Assembly: GCA_031271465.1 (NCBI GenBank)
Contig: JAISVR010000043.1
Span: 85,650-149,649 of the forward strand
Direction: 5' to 3'
From: Prevotellaceae bacterium
GTDB lineage: Bacteria > Bacteroidota > Bacteroidia > Bacteroidales > Paludibacteraceae
Length of the DNA stretch: 64,000 bases
Shown here piece after piece: positions 1-9,900 of this stretch (position 1 is its first letter; each line of letters starts with the position of its first letter). The notes below the pieces were generated by a model. It searched no databases, was not told the DNA's origin, and saw only the letters and a program-made list of their open reading frames with translations. Both the position numbers and the translations under genes were made by a program.

Positions 1-479
1 TTCACACCAAGTTCAAAATCAATCAAGTCATACTTTTTTGCCAAATCCCAATGAGGCTGTGCTCCCTCGTGTAGCGTTGGAATTTCGCCCCCTGTTTTTT
101 CTACCCTATTATCTTCGGCGTGTTTGCCTTCAGGCACTTGTTCGCTTGGCAAATTGGGAATGGTGCATAACAAAGCTGTTAATTTGTCTTCTGCCTCTTT
201 CATATCCGTTTCGAGTTGTTTGTTACCCTCTTTCATCTCGGCAACACGGGCGCGAGCCGTTTCAGCTTCATCCTTTTTGCCCTCTTTCATCAGTGCACCA
301 ATGCTTTTAGACAGGTTGTTTAATTCTGCCAAATTAGCATCTAACACACCTTGCGTGCTTTTTCGTTTTTCATTAAGCGCAATAACCGTTTCGATAGCCT
401 CTCTCCCATCGAAATGCTTTTTTGCCAATCGGCGAATTACTTCGTCTTTATTTTCTGTGATTTGTTTTAGTGTAAGCAT
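1..479 (-). CDS. serS: Seryl-tRNA synthetase, N-terminal part (runs off left edge)
   Basis: This is the 5' end of a minus-strand gene. The start codon is at 479 and the reading frame is open to the window edge, about 159 codons. The protein begins MLTLKQITENKDEVIRRL and continues into a long charged helical stretch (about residues 27-105). This matches the antiparallel coiled-coil arm that class II seryl-tRNA synthetases use to hold the tRNA-Ser variable arm. Near the edge it reads HWDLAKKYDLIDFELG, the conserved entry into the catalytic domain. The class II motifs 1-3 lie outside the window. The enzyme charges tRNA-Ser (and tRNA-Sec where present) with serine in the cytoplasm. The plus-strand open frames over the same bases are antisense shadows. 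Confidence 0.93.
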   Translation of the reverse strand, partial: MLTLKQITENKDEVIRRLAKKHFDGREAIETVIALNEKRKSTQGVLDANLAELNNLSKSIGALMKEGKKDEAETARARVAEMKEGNKQLETDMKEAEDKLTALLCTIPNLPSEQVPEGKHAEDNRVEKTGGEIPTLHEGAQPHWDLAKKYDLIDFELGV

Positions 480-540
480 ATTATATATGTTTTTAATCGT
501 TCTATTTCTTGTTGAATTTCTTTGTTCGCAATTTACTATA

Positions 541-569
541 TCCCGTTAGGAATTTAGGTTCGGTAGAAA
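541..569 (+). repeat. Left 29-bp inverted repeat flanking the RAYT transposase
   Basis: The sequence TCCCGTTAGGAATTTAGGTT plus nine further bases matches the reverse complement of 1138-1166 with one mismatch. The two arms bracket the transposase gene and a palindrome. This is seen directly in the sequence. Canonical IS200/IS605 elements lack terminal inverted repeats, but REP-type sequences flanking a RAYT gene in inverted orientation are known. Confidence 0.85.
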
Positions 570-590
570 TGGTAGTAACCCTATGCAAAA

Positions 591-607
591 GCATTCCGTA
601 GGAATGC
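591..607. repeat. REP-like perfect palindrome
   Basis: The 7-bp arms GCATTCC and GGAATGC flank a 3-base loop (GTA). The palindrome lies just beyond the 3' end of the transposase gene and inside the 29-bp inverted repeats. It is the kind of short hairpin that Y1 transposases recognise as single-stranded DNA. An imperfect counterpart (arms TCGCAT and ATGCGA) lies at about 1098-1119 on the other side of the gene. Confidence 0.7.
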
Positions 608-611
608 AACA

Positions 612-1073
612 TTACTCAATCTGTTTAAATATATATCGTTCATCATATTCTAATCCGAAATCTATTAATATTTTCCTGTATTCCTCTACAAATGTTTTCT
701 TTTTGTGATGTTCTTCTTGATTTTCAATATATCTCGCTACTTGGCTTATTTGTGATTTGCTGTAAGAAAAAGCACCATAACCTTCTTGCCATGAAAACTT
801 ATCCAAAGCTAATTTCTCTTTGTTAATCCACTCCGAACTATTTCGTTTCACATGTTGCATCAATTCCGACAATGATTGCGTGGGACGAAAACCAAATAAA
901 ACATGAACATGGTCGGACATCCCGCCAATTGATAAAACTTTATGCCCATAGCTTTGGATAATGGCAATAATATATTGATATAATCTGTCTTGCCAAACCG
1001 GTTTAATTAATGCTAATCTGTTTTGAACAGCAAAAACCGAATGAATATGGATTTGTGTGTATGTATTAGACAT
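612..1073 (-). CDS. REP-associated tyrosine transposase (IS200-like, Y1 family)
   Basis: The protein has about 153 residues starting at MSNTYTQIHIHSVFAV. An upstream in-frame methionine at 1133 would add 20 residues that lie inside the flanking repeat, so the internal start is preferred. The HUH metal-binding motif is visible as DHVHVLFG. The catalytic tyrosine region is ARYIENQEEHH, with the YxxxQ spacing of Y1 transposases. The conserved WQEGYGAF segment lies between them. The family nicks and joins single-stranded DNA at hairpins. Length and organisation fit a domesticated RAYT or a minimal IS200-type TnpA; no TnpB is present. The gene is bracketed by 29-bp inverted repeats and by palindromes on both sides. 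Confidence 0.88.
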   Translation of the reverse strand: MSNTYTQIHIHSVFAVQNRLALIKPVWQDRLYQYIIAIIQSYGHKVLSIGGMSDHVHVLFGFRPTQSLSELMQHVKRNSSEWINKEKLALDKFSWQEGYGAFSYSKSQISQVARYIENQEEHHKKKTFVEEYRKILIDFGLEYDERYIFKQIE

Positions 1074-1137
1074 AATTATTGTTTGTAAGCTGTTCGTTCG
1101 CATACCTAACGGCATGCGAGAAAACAGGAACATTTCT

Positions 1138-1166
1138 TTTCTACCGAACCTAAATCCCTAACGGGA
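1138..1166 (-). repeat. Right 29-bp inverted repeat flanking the RAYT transposase
   Basis: Reverse-complement copy of 541-569, with 28 of 29 bases matching by eye. It ends in the same TCCCGTTAGG tip on the minus strand. Together the copies define a roughly 626-bp unit (541-1166) inserted between serS and rpmA. Confidence 0.85.
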
Positions 1167-1193
1167 TAATGCTTGCGCAAAGATACAAAAAAC

Positions 1194-1230
1194 AAAACTC
1201 GAGTTTTTCAATACTGAAAAATCGAGTTTT
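1194..1230 (-). terminator. Rho-independent terminator of rplU-rpmA
   Basis: On the minus strand the arms AAAACTCGATTTTTCA and TGAAAAACTCGAGTTTT form a long hairpin with a single bulge, followed by a T-rich run. It sits about 30 bases after the rpmA stop codon. Confidence 0.8.
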
Positions 1231-1257
1231 ATTTATGAAATGAAATCGTCAATTCGA

Positions 1258-1521
1258 TTATGCCTCAGCAACAGGTTGAATTGAGATATACGATTTGTTA
1301 TCGCGTTTTTTGCGGAATACCACTGTACCATTTACCAATGCAAACAAGGTATGGTCTTTACCAATGCCTACATTATCGCCTGCATTGTGTTTTGTACCGC
1401 GTTGGCGAACCAAAATATTGCCTGCTTTAGCAAACTGTCCGCCGAAAATTTTCACGCCAAGTCGTTTACTTTCCGACTCGCGACCGTTCTTGGAGCTACC
1501 GACCCCTTTCTTATGTGCCAT
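1258..1521 (-). CDS. rpmA: 50S ribosomal protein L27
   Basis: The 87-residue protein begins [16 protein letters not shown] and contains the family signature [18 protein letters not shown]. Length and sequence are typical of bacterial L27. The protein sits near the peptidyl-transferase centre of the 50S subunit. It lies 20 bases after rplU on the same strand, the near-universal L21-L27 pair, and shares the rplU promoter. Unlike Firmicutes L27 it has no cleavable N-terminal extension. Confidence 0.98.
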   Translation of the reverse strand: MAHKKGVGSSKNGRESESKRLGVKIFGGQFAKAGNILVRQRGTKHNAGDNVGIGKDHTLFALVNGTVVFRKKRDNKSYISIQPVAEA

Positions 1522-1541
1522 TTTCTAAAACTTTTAATAGG

Positions 1542-1856
1542 TTAACCAATAATTTCTTTGATTGACAATTCTGTAAAATCTTGACGGTGTCCGTTTAATT
1601 TACGATAACCTTTGCGGCGTTTTTTGTGGAAAACCAACACTTTGTCGCCTCTGAGGTGCGAAACTACTTCGGCAGTTACTTTTGCGCCCGCTACGGTTGG
1701 AGCTCCTACGGTAACTTTTCCGTCGTTGTCGATTAACAATACTTTGTCAAACTCTAATGATGAGCCTCTTTCGGCTTCATTCATTCTGTGAACAAATAAT
1801 TTTTGTCCTTGTTCTACTTTGAACTGCTGTCCTAAAATTTCAACAATTGCGTACAT
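1542..1856 (-). CDS. rplU: 50S ribosomal protein L21
   Basis: The 104-residue protein starts [18 protein letters not shown], the canonical L21 N-terminus. An in-frame ATG two codons upstream (1862) exists, but the family start supports 1856. It contains [20 protein letters not shown], the basic 23S rRNA-binding C-terminal region. It is the first gene of the rplU-rpmA operon. A clear Bacteroidota promoter lies about 100 bases upstream, leaving a leader of roughly 90 bases that could carry autoregulation, although no known leader motif was recognised. Confidence 0.97.
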   Translation of the reverse strand: MYAIVEILGQQFKVEQGQKLFVHRMNEAERGSSLEFDKVLLIDNDGKVTVGAPTVAGAKVTAEVVSHLRGDKVLVFHKKRRKGYRKLNGHRQDFTELSIKEIIG

Positions 1857-1952
1857 ATACATTCTATGTATTAATTAAGTCCGGGAGGTGAGATACTGCT
1901 CATCGTCGGCAGTAGTGCTGCTTATTTGGGTTACCTCTTTTCGAAACGGCTG

Positions 1953-1983
1953 CAAATGTACAACTAATATTCTGATTAACAAA
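1953..1983 (-). promoter_or_regulatory. rplU-rpmA promoter
   Basis: On the minus strand there is a -33 element TTTG (1980-1983), 19 bases of spacing and a -7 element TACATTTG (1953-1960). This matches the Bacteroidota consensus TTTG-N19-TAnnTTTG and lies upstream of rplU. Confidence 0.8.
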
Positions 1984-2080
1984 TCATTTTTGCGTTTTTT
2001 TATATTTTGCATTTATATATTTCGGCATTATCTCTTTGAAGCTTGTTCGTCATTAGCTCCCGTTGGTCACTGACCGCTGG

Positions 2081-2145
2081 TTGCAAGGTACGAAGCAATC
2101 CATGCCTGTACTGAGATTGCTTCGTCGTTCCTCCTCGCAATGACG
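2081..2145. repeat. Dispersed palindromic repeat (GCAATGACG family)
   Basis: This copy has arms related to AAGGTACGAAGCAATC and GATTGCTTCGTCGTTCC...GCAATGACG. It belongs to the same family found at 26737-26805, 41102-41154, around 50692-50896, 51564-51976, 55767-55952 and 56180-56455. All copies are intergenic. Confidence 0.85.
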
Positions 2146-2229
2146 AACAAACTTCAAATAATTGTTGTTACGCGATTGCGGGTCAATCGCGCAAAGACGA
2201 GCACGCCTAAAAAAGGATAAGTTCGTAAC

Positions 2230-3960
2230 TTAATAGGTATTTTCTTGATATGAAACACTTATTTCGGTACGACGATTGACGCGGTGTTGCTGCTCGCTGC
2301 ATTTCACTCCGTTGGCACATTGATTGCGCAACTGAGTTTCGCCATAGCCTTTGCCTACAATACGCGAAGGCGCAATACCTCTTGCCACAATATATGCTAC
2401 TGCTGCGTCGGCGCGTCGTTGCGAAAGCGTCAGGTTGTAAGTATCGGAACCACGGCTGTCGGTATGCGAAGCAAGCACGATATGCGTACCGGGATTGTCT
2501 TGCATAAAATACACCACTCTGTCCAATTCTACTGCCGATTCGGGCGAAATGTTGTACTGGTCGAAATCGTAGTAAATATCGTTCAGCTCCATTTGTGTGC
2601 TTGAGTTAATATCCAAATATACCGTATCGACTACCACAGCTTTGCCGTCTTTCGGTACTTGCGATACGATTTCAATATCGGAATAGCCCACAGCTCTAAT
2701 CCGGGTTCCAAACAGCGTATCTTGGTCGATACGATAACTCGCCACTCCGATGCGACTCGTAAGCATGGTAATCATGCCTCCCATATCAACCTCGGCACGC
2801 TCTATCGGTTGCTGTGTGCGGCTATTGAGCACTACTACCCGATAGGTATAGGGCGGAGCAAGTTCTGTGCTTGTAGTATATATTATCGTTTCTTTTGCCG
2901 GAATTTCCACCGTGTCTTTCTTATAAACAACTACCGTATCTTGTTTGTAAACCGTATCGGTTTTAATTTCTTTTTCTTTTTTGTCGCAATGCAGGCGGAA
3001 TCGCAAAGCCAATTCTACACCTCCTGCAAAAAGAGTTGCGCGATTAGTTTGTTGCGAATTGACAACGCCGCTGTATGTAATGCCCGTCCCTATACTGTTG
3101 CTATTGTTGGGCGGAAACGATGCACTGTAATTTGCGGGTGCTTTGAATAATTCTTTCGATTGTTTTTTTACATTATTCAATCCATAGTCGATATACAGTC
3201 CGGTAAGCAAATCTATTTTAGGCGAAAGAGTCCAAATTAAACCTGTATTGAAAAAAGCAGAGATACTCATTTTAAGCGGTATATCGCCTTGCCAGCTGTG
3301 TCGACCTTTCGGATTGGATAACGAGCCAAAACCGTGTTGGTCGACCGGCGGACCGGAAGGCGCACCATAGTCGATATTGGAAGTGCCGGGAAAATAGCCC
3401 GAAATATTGAGTCGTCCGTCGGAAAGATATTTACCGTCTTGCACCGCATAATTTGTTCGAATGGGGAAATGCAATTTCGGTCCTGCTCCGGCATAAAATC
3501 CTATCGTTTTTTTCTCTCCAAACTTGGTTTGATATTGCAACATTAACGGCACATTAAAAGTATAAACACTTTGATTTTCGCGCCAACCGGCAATACGAGC
3601 TCTCAATTCGTAATCGTGCATATTGGGGTCGATGCTGTTCATATTGTCTGCCGTTTGCTGTCCAAGATTGAAATACTCGTTATCGTAAAATCCTCGATTG
3701 TATTCGGCTCGCGACTGAAAATATGCCAGCGAAACAGCCGTACCCAGTCCCCAGTGAGGAGTAAAAAAGTACGAATAGCCCAATTGCACATTTCCTCCCA
3801 AGAGAAGTTTATTTTCTCCTTCGGCTGCAGGTCCGCTCCAATCATAACGCAAACCGGTAAGTCCTACACCTCCACCTACGGTGATGTAATGCCCTTTTTC
3901 CTGAGCTTTTGCTGCCAGCATTATGCTAATGAGCAACATGGTATATACTGCTTTTTTCAT
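2230..3960 (-). CDS. OmpA-family outer-membrane protein with beta-barrel and peptidoglycan-binding domains
   Basis: The 576-residue protein has a signal peptide (about 1-20, ending AAKAQ). A barrel-like region follows (about 25-325) with many alternating aromatic and polar strands and the DLLTGLYIDYGL type of closing strand. Next come a repeated VYKQDTVVVYKKDT linker, a carboxypeptidase-regulatory-like beta domain (about 370-450) and a C-terminal OmpA domain (about 455-570). The OmpA domain shows NDIYYDFDQYNISP, HTDSRGSDTYN and RVNRRTEI, including the Asp and Arg that bind diaminopimelate in this family. It is expected in the outer membrane, tethered to peptidoglycan. It starts 28 bases after the giant adhesin gene on the same strand, so the two probably form an operon. 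It may help present or anchor that protein; this is inference. Confidence 0.93.
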   Translation of the reverse strand: MKKAVYTMLLISIMLAAKAQEKGHYITVGGGVGLTGLRYDWSGPAAEGENKLLLGGNVQLGYSYFFTPHWGLGTAVSLAYFQSRAEYNRGFYDNEYFNLGQQTADNMNSIDPNMHDYELRARIAGWRENQSVYTFNVPLMLQYQTKFGEKKTIGFYAGAGPKLHFPIRTNYAVQDGKYLSDGRLNISGYFPGTSNIDYGAPSGPPVDQHGFGSLSNPKGRHSWQGDIPLKMSISAFFNTGLIWTLSPKIDLLTGLYIDYGLNNVKKQSKELFKAPANYSASFPPNNSNSIGTGITYSGVVNSQQTNRATLFAGGVELALRFRLHCDKKEKEIKTDTVYKQDTVVVYKKDTVEIPAKETIIYTTSTELAPPYTYRVVVLNSRTQQPIERAEVDMGGMITMLTSRIGVASYRIDQDTLFGTRIRAVGYSDIEIVSQVPKDGKAVVVDTVYLDINSSTQMELNDIYYDFDQYNISPESAVELDRVVYFMQDNPGTHIVLASHTDSRGSDTYNLTLSQRRADAAVAYIVARGIAPSRIVGKGYGETQLRNQCANGVKCSEQQHRVNRRTEISVSYQENTY

Positions 3961-3988
3961 ACCTAAAAATCTTTCTTCACTGTAAGTA

Positions 3989-6900
3989 TTAATCTTTCAC
4001 AATAATTTTTTTGACAACTATGCTTCCGAGTTTTGGCGTTACGCGAACGATATAATTTCCTGCTACGCCCGGAGTAGGCACTGTGGTTGTTTCTCCCGTT
4101 ACGGGATAAGTACCGACCAGTTGTCCATTTTCAGAAAAGATTTCGATTTTTGCTTCCGAAATATTGAACGATGGGTCGGTAATTGTTACCACAATACTCG
4201 AATTGATATTTGTCGGATTTGGTGCTACTATTACATCGCCTGTTTGTTGCGATTCGGATACCACTTTCATCGGACAACTTTCCTGCCATGAGCCATCGGC
4301 ATAATATGCCCTGACTTTATAAGTGCCATTTAATCCTTGCTTGTTGCTATAATACGGCGCATAAGCATTGTCTTTTATTGCATAGTCGTCTTTGTACCAT
4401 TGGAAACGGCTGAAATGCTCATGTCCTTCTACATAAAGAACATCGCTCCATTCCTGCACAACACGCAGATTATTGCCTTGCAGTACGACATAGCTGCTCG
4501 AAAGTATTTTACCGCAATCGTTACTTACTTCTACTTGATATTCGTTGCCACTCATAGAAGGGTCATAGTTCAATTTAAGCGTTGCTGCGGTTTCGCCGCT
4601 CAATGGTCGTTTTTCGGCATGAGTTGTTCCGGCAAGCACTTCGTACCATTGATATTTTATCGCTCCTTTTCCTACAGCTTCTACATAAAGTGTAACGCTT
4701 GTTGTTCCGTCGCCACAGATATTTTGATTTTCGGGTTGTTTTACTATTTCGAGGTTGCATTCGAGTGTTTCTTCCGGCTTGAGCGTAATACTAAAGGTTG
4801 CCGGTTTGCCTTCGCAAGTAAGAGCCTCGCTGACGCGAATATAAGGCGTAACCTGATAGAGCGCGAAGAGATTTTGACTGTCGTTGCTGGTAAGCGTTTG
4901 GGCTGCAATAGTATTGCCTGTACCCGAAGTTGCCAATCCGGGGATTTGTCCCTGTATGCGCTCCCAACGAATGCTATCGACTTTTGACGATGTTGGCGTA
5001 AATACGATTTCCGTCAAACTGTTGCCCGAAATAACTGTTTGGTCTTCGGGAGCAACCGACACGCTAAATTGCGGTAAAAGTGTAATGCTAAATTTGAAAC
5101 TTTCGCTTGCACTGCATACTTTTCCGGCATTATTGAATGATGCTTTCACTTCATATTGTGCCGTCAATTCTCTACTTGGGCTTGCCGTAAAACCGGGCAT
5201 AACATTATCGCCCGATTCGGGAATTTCCGTGATAACATCTCCTCCTATTCGTTTCCACTCAAAATCGGTATTTACCACATCGGTAGTGAAAATATAATTC
5301 GGCACCTGTGTTCCGTAACAATAAATTCGGTTATCCACACCTTTTGCCAGTCCGGGAACCGGATTAACCGTTATGATAAACATTTTAGCTTCACCGATAC
5401 AAGAACTGCTGCGTGGCGTTGCACGATAAACTGCCCGTATCGGGTATGCACTCGAATTTTTTGCCGTAAAGGCAGGTAAAACATCTATGCCCGATTTTGC
5501 CGGCAAACCTACGCCTTCAGTCTCGCCGCTTCCTCCTATCGGATCGTAGCCTACTACTTCTTCCCAGTATACTTCGGCATTGCTGCTGTGGTTAAATGTA
5601 TATCCGGGGAAATCTTCGCCGTGGCAAAGCACAATATCTGCCACATCGTATACAAACGGCATAGTGCCTACATTAACTACAGAAGTGTTTGTACAGCCGG
5701 CTGCATTTTCTACTATGACGCGATATTCTCCTTCCTGGCTAACTCCATTGAGTACATATTGGTTGTCAAGACCAAGGTCGACTCCGTTGTATTCCCAATA
5801 AATCGTATCGTACATTCCGGCGGTGTTGTCTACGCTTAGTTGCAGATTTGCTCCTGCCGAACAAGCCGGATCGAAATTGCCAACAATAACCGGTTTAGGC
5901 AACGAATTGTTTACCGTAACTACTACTACTTGCGGAGTGCCGTATTTACCACAACTATCTTCGAGCCAAACTCGTACAGCAGTAGTATTGTTCAACGAAG
6001 AGCCTGCCACCGGTGTTTGATGATAAATAAGTTCGTTTTCTGGAGTACAGTCGTCGTGCTTGTAATTTACATACGAGCTCAAATCGGGCACGGTAAATTT
6101 ACAGTCATTTCCTGCCGATTGGGCTTCCAATTCTGCTATCGATAAATGAACAACGGGAGCTTCATTGTCTGCCAAAACAGAAAAACTCACTTCGTCGCTT
6201 GCTTGACACAAATCATTTGTTACTGTCCAACGGAAAGTATATATGCCGGGGCTAAGTCCATTGACAACACTCGCAGGCGATGTTACATCTTCAATAGTTG
6301 CCGCAGTGCCCGCCGTTTGCGTCCACTTGCCTGTACCTACGCTTGGCGCATCGGCTGCCAACTGAGCCGTTGACAACAGACAAACGCATGAAATATTATC
6401 TACTCTGCCTGCTTCGGCGGTAACAGCTTCATTTACAACTATCGTTGCCGTATCACTATATGCTGTGCCGCAAGAGCTGCTTGCCATATAGCGCAACAAG
6501 CTATCGTTGTGTGTTGCATATACCATCGGGGTAGTATGCGGATCGAAAGGTTGCCAACTGCCGTTTAAACGAATTTCCCAACCTTGCGAAAGCGTGGTTA
6601 AGCCATTCCATTCTACTTGTGGTGCTGTTAGTATAAGCGAACTGCCCTCGCATACAGGAGCTATCGAAGCAAGCTTAGACACCACAGGCACTTTGCCTAC
6701 CTGAAGTATCGCGGGTGTAGATGCAGCATCGCCACACAAGTTGCTTACTTTCAGAATTAATTGTCTTCCATTGTCGCTTTCTTTTACTTCGTAGCGTAGC
6801 GTATCGTCGGTAGATGATGAATATATCGGCGTAAGCAAATCGTCGGAGAAGAACCATTCGTAATTTGTAATTGCTTCTCCTCCATTGGAAACTACTACTG

Positions 6901-9900
6901 CTTTTGGTTTCAGGCTGTCGCCCACACAAAGCGTTTCAGGCACAACGGGAGCAAGAATTTCGGGTACGGAGGCTACACTGACAAGCACAGTATCGCTTTG
7001 TGTACTGCCACAGCTATTGCTGATTTCATAGAAAAGTTTTCTGCCGCTATGTTCTGCCGACACGGTATAAGGTGCTGCAAACGGCATAAAATAGCCGCTG
7101 TTTACGGCTGTTTCTATTTGCCAATTCTGTACCGGTAAAGCTAAATTTTCGCCCGCGCAAACGGTGGCTGGAGGCACAACAGCTGCCGGCTTGGCTGGCT
7201 TGGTATTTACGATAATTGTTGCCGTATTGCTATACACGGTATCGCAATCGTTGCCTGCCCAGTAACGCAGATTCTTTCCATCATGCGTAGTAGAATCCAT
7301 AAGTGTGGCAGGGTCAAAATCTTCCCATACATCGGAAGCTGTTTCTATTTGCCAGCCTGTACGCCCCGGTATTTCGTCGCTCACACTTGGAGCGACAAGC
7401 GATAACGCAACGCCTTCGCATGCGGAATACGAAGCTGCCAGTGTCCCATTTATCGCAGGCAATGCTCCCGCCCGGATAGTTACCCGAGCCGTATCGTTGC
7501 CGCAATCGGCTGTTGCTACAAAGATAATTTCCTTACCATTGTCTGCCGCGTAAGAAATATGCAATGGGAATGAAGGTATATTGCTGTAATCTTTCGCTCC
7601 TGCGTTTTGTTCTATTTGCCAATAGCTACCGGTAACCAATGTTCTATCGGCTGTTGCCCATGGCTCGGTTAGAGTTAATTCTTCTTCACCGCAAATATCT
7701 ATTGCCGGAAGTGCAGTGAGGAATTTTTGCTTGGTATTTACGGTGATGATAGCTACTTCGACAGTATCGCTGCCACAATCGTTTTTGGCATAATATTTCA
7801 ATTCTTTGTTATGATGGTCGGCAGCAACAAGAGCTGTTTCGAGAACATACGGAACTCCGTCAAGCAACCATCCTTCGCTTATCTTGCTTGCGCCACGATA
7901 ATCGACCAAAGGTGTTACACTTGTCAGTGTTAGAGAGTCGCCCTCGCACAGCACTGCAGCCGGACTACCGTTTAGGGTAATCGATGGTTTGGTATGTACG
8001 GTTATTGCGGCGGTATTGCTATACACGGTATCGCAATCGTTGCCTGCCCAGTAACGCAGGTTCTTTCCGTTGTGCGTAGCATAAACCATCGGTGTAGCAG
8101 GAACAAATTCTTCCCATACATCGGAAGCTGTTTCTATTTCCCAACCTGTCCGCCCCGATATTTCATCGCTCACACTTGGAGCAACAAGCGATAACGCAAC
8201 GCCTTCGCAAACAGCAGCCGGAGTAGCTAATGTTCCTACGGAAGGCGAATTGCCGCCCATAACTGTTGCGCGAGCCGTATCGCTGCCACAAATAGTTTTT
8301 ACTATAAATAGTACTTCTTTGCCTTTGTCGGTAGCATAGGAAATCGGCAACGGATAAGCAGAAATTTCGATATAGTCTTTTGCTCCTGCATTTGCTTCTA
8401 TCTGCCAAGTTGTATCGGGATAAAGCGTTTTATCTACAATCCATGGATTGGGCGATAATTCTTCCGTATCGCAAATTTCTATTGTAAAATCTTGTACCAA
8501 ATCGGGCAAATTATTTACCGTAATAGTTGTTTCAACCGTATCGGAACCGCAAGAGTTGTTGGCGATAAAGATCAAAGTTTTACCATGGTCGGAAGCCACT
8601 ACAGGAGCAGGAACTGAAATGAAAACATCGCTGCCTACCGCATCGGATAGCTTCCATTCGGAAGAGGTATTCAGAGCCTCGTCGTTTTTCCAATCTACCA
8701 CCGGAGCATTCAAGGTTAAATTCTCGCCTGCACATACGGGTGATACCGTTAATGTTCCTGTTATTTCTGCTACATCGCGCACTGTAATTTTGCCTACTTC
8801 AACCCATACAGAATCGCAACCGTTTACGGCAAAATATTTCAGTGTGGCATTGTGTTTTGCAAAAGATATTTTATCGGAAGAGGTAATTATAACATCGTCC
8901 AACAACCAACCTTGATTAGTAATTGCAGAACCATTGTCGGCAACTGTTACTGCCGGCAAGTTAAGGCTTTCGCCAGCGCAAATTGCATCGGGCAAAGTTG
9001 GTGCTGTTATGGTTGGCTCATCGTTCACCGTGATAGTTGTTTCAACCGTATCGGAACCGCAAGAGTTTTTGGCAATAAATATCAAAGTTTTGCCATTATC
9101 GGAAATCGTTACGGGAGTAGGAACTGAAACGAAAACATCGCTGCCTACCGCATCGGATAGTTTCCATTCCTCGCTATTAATATCAGGGTCGTTTTTCCAA
9201 TCTACTGTCGGAGCAGTTAAGGTTAAATTCTTTCCTGCGCATACGGGCGATACTGTTAATGCTTCGGTTATTTCCGCCGTATCTTTGATAGATAACAATA
9301 CTTTGCCGGTATCTGTTCCGCAAGAGTTTTCGGCAACATAAATAATGCTATATCCGTTTTTATCGTAAGCAGCCGAATAAGGCATCGTTATCGAAGTAAA
9401 TGCCACAGCTTCGGTTGTGGTAGATATAAACCACGAACCGTCGCCACTTCCATCACCATTCCAATTGACCGAAGTTGGCGCAATATTAATATTATTCATG
9501 CCTGCACAGGTAAGTGCCGGAGCAGTAATTTCATCTGCAATTTCGGGTTTATCGTTTACCGTAACGGTAGCTTTTCTATCATCTCTATCGACAGTATTAA
9601 AGAATGCTCCACAGCCGGTAGCATCTTTCAAATATACCAATTCGTAAACCGTCGTAGTGTTTGGAGTTAAATTTTTAAGCGTATCCAATGTTCCGGCACT
9701 ATTAATGAGAGCTGTAGTTACTCCATTCGCATCGTATCGATATTCAAAAGGAGCTGTACCCGTGAAATTCACTTGCAAGGCATTTGCCGTGTTGCTACCA
9801 TTACAGATTGTTGTATCTCCTACGAGCGTTGCCGTAGGACGAGCTTTAATATTCACCGTAACTTCTGCGGGCTGTGAATAACAATCGCCTCCTTTTATTA

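Larger units (their letters stand above)
1857..2229. other. Intergenic region between rplU and the OmpA gene
   Basis: This stretch holds the rplU leader and promoter (1953-1983), a dispersed palindromic repeat at about 2081-2145, and a short perfect palindrome at 2171-2191 (arms CGCGATTG and CAATCGCG). The palindrome could act in ending transcription of the upstream minus-strand OmpA gene, but it has no clear T-run. No gene is supported here. Confidence 0.7.

Noticed and set aside
38..549. Two plus-strand frames at the left edge
   Set aside because: They are antisense to the clearly recognisable serS N-terminus, which is incomplete at the window edge.
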